Of a DNA stretch of 64,000 nt, positions 1 through 11,603 are shown in pieces. The notes under the pieces were generated by a model, which saw only the letters and a program-made list of their open reading frames with translations, did no database searches and was not told the DNA's origin. Numbering within the stretch: the stretch's first letter is position 1; every line of letters starts with the position of its first letter. A program made the position numbers and the translations under genes. The stretch covers positions 2,418,001 to 2,482,000 of the forward strand of contig CM033752.1 of assembly GCA_019671005.1 (NCBI GenBank), in the 5' to 3' direction. This DNA comes from Hibiscus mutabilis (lineage: Eukaryota > Streptophyta > Magnoliopsida > Malvales > Malvaceae).

Positions 1-1036
1 AGCATCATGGAGTACATACTTATATGTCTGTTCCGTTTGGCACTACAATGTCATATTTCATATGAGTCGCATACCTAAGGTCTCTTAAAGTATACTTTGG
101 GCAAATTTAAAATATTAATAAAAATGGAGGTAATCGAACTAGTGAGCTTGGCAAAGTCCGTTATGTACTAAGTTTTCTGCAAAGTTTTGGTACTAAGTAC
201 GAGAAATAACAGGTTCTCCGTACTCTCTGTATATCTCTGTATTTTTTGTAAGATCAGTATTTTCTCGATTATGTTAAGCTCAGTAATATCTGTATTTGTT
301 TGTTTGATATGTTAGGCAAAGAATTAGAATTATGATAAAGTTTGCCATGAAATGCCATAGAAGCTGGTTATATTATGGTATGAGAAACATGTTGAAGTAT
401 GTCAAGTAAACATGAAGAACTTAATACAAGTAATTTATCAGTTATACTTAGATAAGCTAGATATAAAAATAAGTCTTGAATTATGTTCATGTAAGTTATT
501 TGATAAACTTATATGCTTTGCCTCACTAACTGAATACTTAACGTGTGTTGTTTCACACGTAGGTTATTGGAAACTTACCGGAAGAGGAGTCAAGCATGTT
601 GATCAAGTTGCAATCTACCAAACATCAGTAAGACATTCTAAGTTTGATTAATAGTCAAATAAATATGAATTATTCGTATAGTTAAAGAATTACCGGTGAT
701 GAAATTTAATCGGGTAACATTTTATTTATCGTTTATAGCGTAACGATTTTAAATTTAAGAAAGGGCTTAGACAGTGTACCTAGTTTTCACCCTGAGTTAT
801 ATACTTATTTTACTAGCTGACTAACATGTTTTATAAACCAATTCAGGGTCAAAACTAGCAATCTGCAAATAGGCTATGAATACCTCTAAAGTCAAAAAAG
901 GGTTATTTTATAAACTAGTTTTATGTCAGATGTTTAAAAAAATAATAAAAAATTTACAAGTCTAGAACTCTGTTAAATAATATTGTGACACCCTCAATGT
1001 GTATTCGTACTACGAGTATACGTTAAGGGTGTTACA
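1..1036 (+). repeat. 5' LTR (right-hand part) of Tekay/Del-like element A
   Basis: This is the last ~1 kb of a long terminal repeat whose left part lies outside the window. Roughly the first 640 bases are a diverged copy of about 23,140-23,790, which belongs to the 3' LTR of the same element. It ends in GTTACA just before a plant initiator-Met primer site, the usual layout of a Ty3/gypsy 5' LTR. The stretch near 990-1036 reappears at about 31,789-31,821, where the split 3' LTR ends. Short ORFs inside it are not real genes. Confidence 0.8.
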
Positions 1037-1041
1037 TTTAG

Positions 1042-1053
1042 TGGTATCAGAGC
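1042..1053 (+). other. Primer binding site, tRNA-iMet type
   Basis: TGGTATCAGAGC, the standard plant site that pairs with the 3' end of initiator methionine tRNA, lies 5 bases after the LTR end. It primes minus-strand cDNA synthesis. It fixes the 5' LTR boundary and the + orientation of element A. Confidence 0.88.
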
Positions 1054-2214
1054 TACAGGTTTAGCCAGTTCTGGATGCTAAATCAAGTTTGTTATAAGTT
1101 GTCAGTAAATACATGCCCCTAGAATGTCATATTACTAATATGTTGATTGTATGACTTGAAGCTGCTCCTCATTAGTATAGGATAGAATAAGATTATAGTA
1201 AGGAAAGTAAGACACTACCGGATTTCGTCAATCGACGAATCTCATAAGTCAATAAAGGACCCATAACGAGTACAATAAAGTGAAATAAGTATTGTAATCA
1301 ACTTCAGTTTGGGTTGAGTTATCTTCATTGTAAGGAGATGATGCAGTAATTATAAGATGTTAGTCCTTAACATCTATATATGCACTTATGTTTATAACAT
1401 CATAAGTTACAAAGAAATTTAGATAGTAAGGGCTCACATTTCAAGGTAAAAGATAGTCGTATGACTGTAAGTTTATGATTAAATGATGTTAAGAATATCT
1501 TTGATAAATTAAGATATTCAAATATAAAGAAGTAAGAAGAAAAAGTATCTTTACTTGAGAAATATAAACGCTTGGGGTCAGAAAGAGACCCGTAGTAGTA
1601 TAAATGAAGTATGCACTGTTCTCGACTTCTGACTTGGCTGAGCTACTTGTGCAGTAGGGAGCTCAAGCACAAGAGCAAGGAATACTATTTTAGATATTAG
1701 AAGAAATACACGAGAGGTTTTAACCTCCAGTATCTGTATTTGTTAGGGCATTGATTGTTAAAAGTTTAAGTTTATGAGTGCCCTAAATTTTATAGTAAAG
1801 GTGAATTGATGACTACTTATCTGATGTTAAAGGATGATAAAAATCATATTAGAAGGTCTGAAAGATATGAAAATTGAAAAGTCAGAAGAAGTAATATTGT
1901 TACTAAGGGAACATGTTTGTATTTGGGTGGACTAATGTCACATATTAGTACTTACAATAGAAGTGGACTAGAAAATTTCCTATAAGGAATTAAAGAGTTG
2001 AAAACTCAGCTGTAAGAATTGTTAGACTAGAGTTATAATCAATCCAGTGTGCTATTGTGAGAATCTCCAAAATTATTCATAAAGAAATAAGATAGTTCGT
2101 TACGACCATGTAGTGATTATTTATAAAAGGAAATAAGAAAAAGGAAATGATATATTTTCTATCAAGATTATCAATTAACCTAGACCATAAAGACTTGATG
2201 TGAGTTTTGGTTAT
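1054..2214 (+). pseudogene. Decayed leader and gag/protease region of element A
   Basis: By position this is where gag and protease of element A should be. All frames are broken every few codons and I cannot name a domain with confidence. No other gene or RNA is visible here. Confidence 0.5.
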
Positions 2215-2217
2215 TAA

Positions 2218-2375
2218 AAGTGGCTTTCTTAGGTCATATTACTTCAGCTGTAGGGATCCAAGTCGATCCTAAAAATATACAGTCTATTGTGGAGTGGGAA
2301 AATTCTCATAAATATTAGAGAGGTTTGCAGTTTCTCAAGCCTTATTGGTTATGATCGAAGGTCTGTGAAAGATTT
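2218..2375 (+). pseudogene. Reverse transcriptase fragment, first copy
   Basis: The translation reads VAFLGHITSAVGIQVDPKN followed by SIVEWEN, the segment just after the RT palm in Tekay-type chromoviruses. The reading breaks at a TAG near 2315 and continues in another frame. At about 2375-2395 the sequence passes straight into integrase, so everything between RT and integrase is missing in this copy. The same RT segment occurs again at 2786, so this is a second, rearranged copy rather than the start of the next RT. Confidence 0.65.
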
Positions 2376-2394
2376 CTTGAGGATATGTTATGAG

Positions 2395-2690
2395 CTTGTA
2401 TAATTGAGTTCGAGATCATGGAAAAGATATATGCCATTAGTAGAAATTGCTTATAATAATAGTTATCAAGAAAGTATACAGATGGCACCCTACGAAGCTT
2501 TTTATGGTCGAAATTGTAAATCATTATTAAATTGGTATGAGTTAAAGATCGTAAATTAATTAAGTCAGATCTATTACAAGAAATGGAAGAAAAAGTAAAG
2601 ATTATACAAGATAATCTTAAAAGAGATTGATGATCGACAGAAGTTTTATGCAGACTTGAAAGGAAAAGATATTTAATTCGAAGACAAATG
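2395..2690 (+). pseudogene. Integrase C-terminal fragment, out of order
   Basis: MPLVEIAYNNSYQ, then MAPYEAFYGRNC, then DRQKFYADLKGKDI, are typical of the distal integrase core and C-terminal region of Ty3/gypsy elements. Stops at about 2558 and 2673 break it. It lies upstream of an RT block although integrase normally follows RT and RNase H. That implies a deleted or chimeric copy joined to a second one. Confidence 0.7.
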
Positions 2691-2696
2691 AAGAAC

Positions 2697-3417
2697 ATGA
2701 TGCCTATCTTCGCATTGTTCTTCAGACTCTTCGAGAAAAGAAGTTATATGCTAAGCTGTCAAAGTGTAAATCTTGGTTGCCGAAAGTTGCTTTTCTTGGT
2801 CATGTGGTTTTGGCAGAAGAGATAAGAGTAAATCCCAAGAAAGTACCAACTGTATTTGAATGGAAACCTTTGAAGAATGTTTCAGAGGTTCGAAGTTTCT
2901 TGGGACTTATTGGTTATTATCGAATGTTTATAAAGAATTTCTCAATGATTGCCTCCCCACTGACCAACCTATTGAGGAAAGATATATTATTCTGTTGGAC
3001 AAATAAGTGCCAATAAAACTTTGAGACATTAAAGAAGATATTAATCGAAGCCTTGGCATTAGTACAACCAGAATTGGGCAAAGATTATGTGGTTTATAAT
3101 GATGCTTCTCATAAAGGTTCGGAAAGTGTACTTAAGTAAAAAGGAAAAGTAGTGGCCTATGCTTCGAGACAACTTAAGACGCATGAGAGGAATTATCCTA
3201 CTCATGATTTGGAGCTGGCAATGGTTGTATTTTCTTTAAAGATATAACGTCATTATTTATACGGTAAATGATGCTATATTTACACAGATTATAGAAGTTT
3301 AAAGTATCTGTTAACTAAAAAGGAGTTTAACCTGAGGCAAAGAAGGTGGATCGAGCTTCTTAATGATGATGATATGATCATTGACTATCATTTAGAAAAG
3401 CTAATGTAGTAGCTAAC
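2697..3417 (+). pseudogene. Reverse transcriptase / RNase H of element A, broken
   Basis: The reading starts with EHDAYLRIVLQTLREKKLYA and contains VAFLGHVV, SFLGLIGYYRMFI and PLTNLLRK, then RNase H landmarks (VYNDASHKGS, VVAYASRQLK, YTDYRSLKYL). This is the RT thumb/connection plus RNase H of a Tekay-like pol. In-frame stops occur, for example at 3014 and near 3138. The block ends at the CTAAC target of a solo LTR and the same reading resumes at 5785 with the ALSRK-like motif between RNase H and integrase. Confidence 0.8.
3413..3417. repeat. Target-site duplication of solo LTR, left copy
   Basis: CTAAC directly before the LTR terminus. It matches the five bases at 5785-5789 exactly. Confidence 0.85.
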
Positions 3418-4728
3418 TGTAACCCTCTAGATCGGCCTATGCGTATAATCCGAATCTAGGAGATCTCATTACTTACCAAAACTTTTCACTTAAAGGTTTA
3501 AATGTTAAAAACTTTAAAATATTTAAAGATAATAATTTAATTCAAATATAAGTCATATTAATGATCCAAATTAAACCACAATAAATGATTTTACATCATA
3601 AGCCTTATAAGGCAATATAATAAAACAAATAGTAACAAAATATAGGCTCATGTCACCGAAATTAAGACAGTTTGGAAGATAGAAATATTACAACAAGACA
3701 AGTACAAAATATGTCGATCCTCCAAGTGCCAGGTCCGGCAGCCTATCCAAAAAAAGATATCTAAAAAGAAAGGGGTTGAGGTGTGAGCTAGGGGCTCAGT
3801 GTGTCCCAACATGTGCATAACAAAAATATTTAAAACAATTCAATTAACTATAAAATTATATCAGTAAAACATGCTATAAGGCAACCAAAGTTTTCAATTA
3901 AACCTAGATACCCTCCAACCGATCTCAAAAATATATTTTACCCATAACTGGAGGCTAGTCCTAGGCCCAAAGGCATAGGAGGCCTAACTGGAGGTTGGTC
4001 CTAGGCTCGAAAGCGTAGGAGGCCTAACTGGAGGCACCAAGCCTAACTGGTGGCACAGCTGGATCAGGGCTGTACTTGAGGATCTCCAATCACTTTCCCA
4101 GTAACCCTAATTAAACAATTTATGCAGTAAATAGTAATATCAAGAACCACTTGATAGGTATACATTTTAGTAATAGTAACAGGAGAACATGCTATCAAAT
4201 CATACATATATGCATATAATATTTTGGAAAACATATCAATAACAATTCAGAGAATCATTTCAAACAATTTATATAAATGGTAATTTAGCATACAAGGAAA
4301 ACACCTCAAAAGCTGGTTGAGGTCTAACGAGAACCTTCCTCGCTACGATCTGCGGCAGTGCTAGATCCTATGACAACGAATTAGGGTTATAAGGGAATAA
4401 ATAACTTTTAGCTTAATAAATAATCTGTGGAACATAAACATACTGGTAACTATAGGAGCACGTAGAGGTGCTGATTGGGAAGAGCCGGGTTGAGCAGATG
4501 ATCGATCAAATGTATCTCGAGTACCTTTATCAAAATAATAGACCAACTCAGAACCTTTAATCTGAAACTTTGGTCTCAAAAAGAACAAGTTAAATACTTA
4601 TGCATGATTAAGTTTAAGGTCTAATTCGGAGGCTTTTGGGTTAGAATTTGGCGAAACGGGCTTCAAAAATGGTCTCAAGACGTCAAAAAATGTAAAATAG
4701 GTTTTTTTTTGAAAATTTTGACTTTTTG

Positions 4729-4815
4729 GTCAAAGTCAACGTTGATGTCAGCAGTCAAAGTCAACGCTGATGTCAGCAGTCAAAGTCAACATTGACGTCA
4801 TTAGTCAACGCTGAC
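4729..4815 (-). repeat. 25-bp tandem repeat with TTGAC/TGACG motifs in the solo LTR
   Basis: Three full units start at 4729, 4754 and 4779, with a partial fourth at 4804. Each holds GTCAAAGTCAAC followed by a TGATGTCA-like half. The third has the perfect palindrome TGACGTCA (4793-4800). TTGAC is the core of WRKY-bound W-boxes, and TGACG/TGACGTCA is bound by bZIP factors. Further TTGAC/GTTAACTC motifs continue to about 4920. A role as an LTR enhancer is inference. Confidence 0.6.
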
Positions 4816-5658
4816 GCCTGGGGTTAATGATTTAACTCGGGTGAGTTGACTCGATCGGGTTAACTCACTAAGTTAACTCAGTCGAGCTGACTCACTAGGT
4901 TGACTCGGTCAACGGGTCATGTCAGATCTGGTTAACGGGTCAGACTGGGTCAATAAGTTGGGTTGGTTCAGAACCGGTTCAAGGTAGAATCGGTTCAGGG
5001 CTGGTTCAAGCATAGTTCAATACAGCCACCGTCTAAGACGGCTAGAATCACCCTTGCGGTGCGTGCACTCCACACACAGCCAAAATGGCCAAAAAAGGCC
5101 CAAAATACTTAATTATGGCTGGATTTCAACCCTAAAACAGTTAAACAACCCATAAACACCTGAAATCAACTTGAAAAATGACCAAAGTTTACCTTTCTTA
5201 CCTAATCGGCTTAAACACCGGTGAAGGTCTAATTGTTACCGAATAGATGAGGGGTGGCCAAGATCTGACTCGCCTCGATATAGGGAACACGACGGTGGTC
5301 ACCGATTTACCAACGAATAAGAACGACGACCGAAATCGGCGTCAAACCGAAAGGGATTTAACCCTAAACTTGATGAACCTTTAAGCTCAGTTTGCCAACG
5401 AATGGTGAGGCAAACCGGCGAGGGAGTTGGGGGTCTTGTTTGGCAAACGACGGGGAGCACAGTGGTGGTGGTGGTGCCGTCCACGGTGCAGCGGAGAGGG
5501 AGATCAGGCGGTGGCCGATTATGGGCAGGTGAAAGGATTATTTGAGGATTTTTGGGTATTTGGTTCGAACAAATGGGGAAAAGAAGGGTCAACAGGTTTT
5601 AATTTATTTTTGGTTAACCCAGCTCATCACTATTCAAAATAAAATTTTGAAAGACCCA

Positions 5659-5741
5659 ACACTAAGAGTTATTTAGCTCAGATGGCTTGGTAACTGGCTA
5701 ATAAGGCTTAGGTTGTGGGTTCAAATCTCACAACCTACATT
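5659..5741 (+). repeat. tRNA-like segment (SINE head or tRNA relic) in the solo LTR
   Basis: An A-box-like TAGCTCAGATGG (5674-5685) and a B-box-like GGTTCAAATCT (5718-5728) lie 44 bases apart, as in tRNA genes. The B-box sits in a T-arm-like hairpin: GTGGG (5715-5719), a 7-base loop TTCAAAT, and CTCAC (5727-5731), allowing one G-T pair. The D- and anticodon-arms do not fold cleanly and I cannot assign an isoacceptor. A T run follows about 15 bases later. It could be a short SINE or a tRNA-derived part of the LTR. Confidence 0.4.
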
Positions 5742-5784
5742 CTCCCAACAAAACCTTCTTTTTTTTAACAAAACAGGTGTTACA

Positions 5785-5789
5785 CTAAC
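5785..5789. repeat. Target-site duplication of solo LTR, right copy
   Basis: CTAAC, identical to 3413-3417. Confidence 0.85.
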
Positions 5790-6509
5790 GCCTTCAGTCG
5801 AAAGACATTTGTTGCCTTAAGAGCTATGAATGCATATTGGCATTAAAAGAAGATGATGCTTTGATTTTCGAGTTAAGAATAAAGTCTACTTTATTAGATT
5901 GAATAAAAAAATTTAGAGAAAAGATGAAAAGTGTTTGTTAAGGTTCAAATAACTGGAATAAGGTGAAACCGAAGACTTTAAAGTTAATCTGATGGATGCT
6001 TGTATTATCGAGGAAAAAATCTATTTTTCAAACGATGAAGAATTGAAGAAACAACTTATCTTCGAGGTACGTTATAGTCCTTTGATTGTACATTCAGGTG
6101 GAAACCATATGTATCAAGATTTAAAGAGTCGATATTGGTGGCCAGGCATGAAAAGAGTTATAACTGAGTTTGTTTCTAAATATCTGACATGTCAACAAGT
6201 AAAAGCATAACTTCAGGTAACTTCTGAATTATCGTAATTGATTTCCATTTCTTAGCGAAAATGAGAACGAGTGACGATGGATTTTGTATTAGGACTATAT
6301 TTGACATCGAATAAGAAGGATTCAATCTGGGTGATTGTTAATAGATTGACTAAGTTAGCACACTTTATCCATTTTCGAACAGATTACTCTAGGGATAAGT
6401 ACGCTGAGTTATATATTAAGGAAATAGTTCGACTACATAGAGTACCAGCCTCAATAGTATCTAATAGAGATCCGAGGTTTACTTTAAAATTTTGGAAGTC
6501 TTTACTTAG
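5785..6509 (+). pseudogene. Integrase zinc-binding domain and core, first part
   Basis: After the junction the reading gives SRKTFVALRAMNAY. At 5992-6207 it gives an H...H...C..C zinc-binding module (HSGGNHMYQDLKSRYWWPGMK, then YLTCQQVKA; the first cysteine is part of TCQQ and the canonical CxxC is damaged). At 6274-6505 it gives the catalytic core start (MDFVLGLYL, VNRLTKLAHFIH, SIVSNRDPRFT with the second catalytic Asp). The usual PKSxxGxDAI stretch is degraded. It stops at SLL, where element B is inserted, and resumes at about 19,960 with ALDIRLN. Confidence 0.8.
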
Positions 6510-9500
6510 TGTAATTACTCATTTTTATCTGGTCTGTAAATATCATATATTAGCATAACAATTAACCGATATTGTTATTGCAAATATATATGTATATTAT
6601 TATGTGTGTTTATTATGCACATGTAACTAATATATATGTGGTATATGTGTGTTGTATGTATATGTGCATGTCATGTATGCATTGTTTGTATATGTACAAT
6701 GTGTGTATATTTATAATAACTATGTGTGATCAAATATATGTTTGTATTATGTACTTGAGTGTATGTGTATGTTATATATATATATATGAGTGTGTGCGTA
6801 TATGCATTATTTATTAGTTATATTATTAATATTGCATATATTATATAAGATATGTATGTATATTACGTATGTATGATAGGATTGTTCTAATGTGCTCTCA
6901 TGTTGCATGTATATGCATCATTATCGTGTATGTCATTAATGTGTATAAGTATATATACGTGTGTTGCATATGAATTAATAATATTATTAGGGTATTAATA
7001 TTATTACGTACTGGTATTATTAGTATACATACGTATCATATATTAATGTAAAAGTAGATCTAAAATAATGAAACCCATATTATAAGTGTCCAAGTCCAAA
7101 TACAAATATTTAAAACCCCAAAAAATTACACCAGGCCTCAAACCGGCCAGCCCAAAACCTAAAAAAGCCCTAATTACATCTGACATAAAAAACCCTAATA
7201 TGATCTTTTATTTTGCAGCCGCCCTTATCTTGGCCGTTGGATCAAATCTCAATCCAACGGTCCAGATTGGTCCGAGATGACCTTCCATCTGCCGCGCGTG
7301 ATGCCACTCGCCGTCCAGCTATCTTCCACGCGTGCGTTGGGTGTACGCACTGACCATCCAGATCTCCAGGCGCCACATGTCGTAATCAAGCCGTAGATCT
7401 TCATGCAATCCCAGCCGTTGGATCAAATTTGATCCAAAGGCCAGGGATGGATCTGGCTGAGAGACACACCAGCTCCGCCACGTGGCTGCATCACCGCTCC
7501 GCCAGCTACCGTCGTACACTTCCCCTCACCGACCGTACCGTCCAGACATGCCACAAAACACAGAAAATGAAGGAAATCAGATCACAACATCAAGAACGGT
7601 ATTTTCATTTATTATAACTTGTTTGTGTAAACAAAAAAAATCAAAATCAGAATATGATATATATCAGTTGTAATCAAGCATTTGGTACTGAGATTCAACT
7701 TTCCAGAAATAAAAAAGGAGAGAATTTTAGTGGTATTTTCACCTCTTTTCCTTTACATGCATTCTAATATAAAAATAAATAAATAAAAAAAGAGTCGAAA
7801 GTTTTACCCTGCCGTCGTGATGACCGTCGTCCGATAACAAGCCTCGTGATTTTTCTTCCGAAGCTGTATGGGGTGAGTCTGATGGTCATTTTTAGGGGGT
7901 TTTGCTAAAAAATGGTTTCAGTCTAAATAAAAAAAGAAGAAGGGAAAGGATTTCTAAACCTTGTTTTGAAAAATCATGAATAGATCTAGTTTTAAAAAAT
8001 GAGGAGGGTTTATTTTCTGGGTTTTTTTAGGTTACCGGCGCCGATGAGCGGCGGCCGGTGACGGTCGACACGGCGGGGTTGGTCGGTTTCGGGAGATTGG
8101 GAGAATGTTGGAAGGTCTTGGTTTTCAAAAAGACTGAGAAAATGTTTTATTTTAAGGGTCGAGGAAAAAATGGCCAAAAGAATTAAAAAGAATCTGATAA
8201 AGCCTTTTTATAGGTGTTTTAGTTTTAAAAATGGTGAAATCCCCTCTTTAGTCCCTCCTCCCTTCCTATATTTTCACTCTGGGCTTGCCGCAGGGTTTAT
8301 TTGCACCCCAGTCCTCCTCTGTTTTTAAAATTCTCAATCTAGTCACTAAGTTTCATTAAGTCGGATTTGTAAAGGGGTAAATTACCCTAGAAGCCATTCC
8401 GCGTTTTCAATATTTTCAAAACTGTCTTGCCGTATGGGTAAATTACTCTAAAGGTCCTCCTGAGTTCTGGCCAGTTTGTAATCTTGTCCCTAAATTGTGT
8501 TTTTATTGTTTTGATTTTTGTCATTCCGTTTCATTTTATTTCATTTCAGTCCCTTTTTTATGTTTTAATTATTTATGTTATTTGCCTTTTATTTTGTGTT
8601 TTTAGTATGTTTATGTTGCTCATCATATTCATATTGTTTTTTATATCATTTTTTATGTTTTTTTATATAGGTGTGTTGCATCATGCTTTTATGTTATTTA
8701 ATTTATTTGTTTGTATTGTACATGTTTTTCTTTATGTTTTATGTTTTAGTTTAGTTTATATATCATGTCTACCTATGATTAGCATATCCATTTTTGTTCT
8801 TTATGTTTTTTTATACATTCGTTGTCTTAATCATGTTTATTTATGTATGTTTTCTTTCACATGCATTATCATGCTAATGTGTTTAGCCTTGTTTGTTCAT
8901 GATATATATGTTAGCATAAGTTTTACGTTCATTTTGCATTTTAGGTTATATGGTAGTGTGGTGATTTTAATTACATGTTAATATTTTGGTATATATATAT
9001 GTATATTTTTTGGTCATGTGTTAGTTTAGGAAAAATGTTTATATGCATGTCATGCATTTGTTTTGTATGATAATATTTGATATGTTTAAGTATGCTATAG
9101 TTAGTTAGTTAATTTTGAAGCATGTTTTTTCACAATGTTTATGTTTATATTTTGTTTTATTATGATATGTTACATTGTTTTTGTTCATGCATTTTATTTT
9201 TGTTTAATATTCTGATATTCATGTTTTTATATTTTTAGTACCATGTCAATGTGAATGTATGTTTTTAAATTGTTTTCTAAGATTACGCAACGGAATATTA
9301 AATGTCAATGCGGTGCCTTTTTATTCGAGCGTAAACGTGGCCAGTATCAAGCGCAGTGATGGTGGTCTATCGGTTTATTCTCGAATAACGAGGCCCTTAA
9401 AATTTACTCGCATTTATAACTAAATTTTAATTTAATCGTCACTTTAATTCGAAAAGTTTAATATTAATAAAGCGGTAATTATTAAAGTACCAATTTTGGG

Positions 9501-9722
9501 CGGTGTGGGCGTGCTAATCCTTCCCCGTGCGTAACCGACTCCCAAACCCAACATTTTAAAAATCTCTGGTTTTATGGTGCCCGACCTACCTTAGTGGCTG
9601 GTGGCCACTCCACTCTTAAAATGAAACATAGTTTTTCCAAAACCCCACGGAAAACATTATTTTTAGTACCCTAAGTACCTTGAAACCCATTTTTTAGTGA
9701 ACACTCGAAAGAGATCGCTACA
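6510..9722 (+). repeat. LTR 1 of element B
   Basis: It starts TGTAATTACTC and ends GCTACA, 3213 bp. It has an AT/TG-rich stretch (6580-7060, with TATATATATATATGAG), a more GC-rich block (7200-7560) and a long T-rich stretch (8480-9250). It differs from LTR 2 and LTR 3 throughout its first ~1.9 kb but is almost identical to LTR 2 from about 9013 to its end. The hydrophobic ORF at 8484-8981 comes from the T-rich stretch and is not a gene. Confidence 0.88.
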
Positions 9723-9724
9723 GA

Positions 9725-9742
9725 TGGCGACTCCGCTGGGGA
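9725..9742 (+). other. Primer binding site of element B, internal copy 1
   Basis: TGGCGACTCCGCTGGGGA starts two bases after LTR 1. Sites of this type, read as pairing with tRNA-Arg, are typical of Ogre/Tat-lineage elements. The tRNA assignment is from memory and was not checked. Confidence 0.8.
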
Positions 9743-10390
9743 ACATTTTTTTCAAAAAAAAGGAGAGTCAAGCTTTTTAAATAATTACCGCTTTATTAAT
9801 ATCAGAAGTTTTAGATTAAATTGACTATTAAATTAACGTTTGGTTATAATTGCGCGTTTATTTTAACGCATTTAAAATTTGGCATATAAACCCGTCCTTT
9901 TAAGTAGGGGGAAACGTTAGTGCTTTAGTGAGGATATCATTCCTCCGTATGGGCCTAGCAAAGTACCTTCGGGGCTCGAGTACCTTATGCTTTCGTGAGG
10001 ATATCGTTCCTTCGTAGGGGCATAAGCGAATGGGTCTTCCTGAATTGAACCCGATTGAAAGGAGCCTATAATGGGTGATGATCGGGGTCCTTGCTACCCT
10101 TAGTAGGGGACATCAAGGACAATTCGGTACCGCCTAGCACCAACACTGCATATAGAGAACATAAAAAGCGCACCATTTTCGAGCCATGCGGATAACCTAG
10201 GTGTTTTAGACGAAATGTAAATAGGGTTGTTTTGTTTGTTTAACTTGTTTAATTTGCCCTTTATTTATGTATTTATTGATTTTAACCTGTACTAACTCAT
10301 TTCCTTTTTGTTTTGTTTTTGCATATATCATCGCATTCTCATTACATAGTGCATTTATTCCCGAGTGGTTTCTCCCATAATAAAGATTGT
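9743..10390 (+). other. Untranslated leader of element B, copy 1
   Basis: No ORF is supported. It carries a repeated phrase around GTGAGGATATC(A/G)TTCCT(C/T)CGTA at about 9930-9950 and 9990-10,020. A similar phrase occurs in the leader of the Ogre-like element at 50,300-50,460 on the minus strand, so the two are related. It is identical to internal copy 2 up to about 10,125. Confidence 0.6.
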
Positions 10391-11470
10391 TCATGATGAA
10401 ACAAGGGTTCTTTGACGTGACGATAGGGGTTCGATTCGAGTTCCATCTCGAAGCTAGATCGGGGCGATGAAGAAGGACCGTTCGAGACTTCGAGTTAGAT
10501 TCGACAAGCGTGTTAGTTACGGTAACAAGCGTGGTGGAGTACAAGAGTTAAAGAAGCAAATGGCCGATATGATGAACCGGATAAGTGCTATGATGAAAGG
10601 TAAGCGACTGCCGAACTCGAGAAAAAATCGATCAATGATCGAGAATATAAAATGAATAGTCGAATGTTAAGATAGACAACACCGTTAAATACGACAAGTT
10701 GAATCCTTTTGTGATCAATTTCAAGAAACAGACAGTGGCATATATGGGGAAGATACCCGTGAAATAGAGGCAAGACTAGGAGAAGCCCGAGAATCAAATG
10801 ACGTAAAGAGGCATTGTCCTATACCTATTAGATACTCCGAGCTGCTTCCGTTGCTCATTGAAAGGAATCTTATCATACCGTGAAGTTTGTACCAAAGAGA
10901 CCTCCTTATCCTAAGGATTACAACATACGTATATGGTGCAGCTACCACATAGGGGTTTGGGTCATCACGGCGAGAATTGTGGAGCCTTGATGAACAGAGA
11001 TCAAGATCTTACCAAGATGGGAGTTTTGGGTTTCAAGACGGACAACCCCGATTTTATAATGAGCCAGCCATTTCCCAAGTGGCAAAGTCGAAGAGGGGTT
11101 GATGCCCACCCAAGGTTCGGGTAACATAGAAGGGGGGTCACTCAAGTGAGACAAATTCAGAGTCGAAAGTAAAAGCATTTAGAAGATGAACTTACATTCG
11201 AGTACGGCCAGCTCAAGTAGAAGAGGTATGATCTGATCAAGAAACCGAAGGGTATACATTACGAGTACGAAGTTGCACTTTGAATTCAAGAATGCCGGTC
11301 CAGGTTACACCTCAAAGAATGGGTTAATGGCATGACTCACCAAGAACGATTTGGAACGTTGGAGACAGAAATGCAAGACTAGTAAAAATAAAGCCAAATC
11401 ATTGTCACAGAAAGCTGAAAAGAAGCTAAGAGTCAATGCGACATCCTCCAAAGTGATTTGTCCCCATAGA
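10391..11470 (+). pseudogene. Gag-like region of element B, copy 1, frameshifted
   Basis: This is the counterpart of the open Gag-like frame at 15,498-16,220, plus the coiled-coil piece, but many small indels break it. Pieces such as KKQMADMM, PKDYNIRIWCSYHIG and the following Cys are still legible in different frames. The differences from copy 2 are not random. About two thirds fall at CAG or CTG triplets of copy 2, and most others change the length of a G run. They begin at about 10,125 and stop at about 11,640. Confidence 0.75.
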
Positions 11471-11603
11471 ACATCTTTCATTCAGACCAAAAGCTTTCAT
11501 TACATCAGGTATTAGGAGTTTACAGATAGCGGTGAGCTCTAGCACCTAATTTCTTGACCTCATTCAATAGTCTCGTCAAACTTGAACAAGCAAAGAGGGC
11601 AAT

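Larger units (their letters stand above)
3418..5784 (-). mobile_element. Solo LTR, 2.37 kb, inserted inside pol
   Basis: In minus orientation it starts TGTAACACC and ends GGTTACA, the TG...CA termini expected of an LTR. Both sides carry CTAAC, and the pol reading on the left continues directly on the right. No internal region or second LTR is present, so the element was reduced to one LTR by recombination between its two LTRs, a common plant outcome. It contains a 25-bp tandem repeat (4729-4815), a GC-richer block at about 5260-5520 and a tRNA-like segment (5659-5741). ORFs inside are non-coding shadows. Confidence 0.9.

Noticed and set aside
2342..2698. 118-codon minus-strand frame
   Set aside because: The plus strand of the same bases reads as integrase; the minus frame is a shadow.
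5299..5642. Opposed frames of 97 and 71 codons
   Set aside because: They fall in the GC-rich part of the solo LTR; no domain and no conservation to cite.
6572..6817. Tyr/Met/Cys-rich frame, repeated at 11,667 and 16,788
   Set aside because: It comes from AT/TG-rich simple sequence in the LTRs and has no coding signature.
8484..8981. 165-codon hydrophobic frame, with partners at 13,538 and 18,635
   Set aside because: It is a translation of the T-rich part of the element B LTR. Its length differs in each LTR copy and it has no domain.
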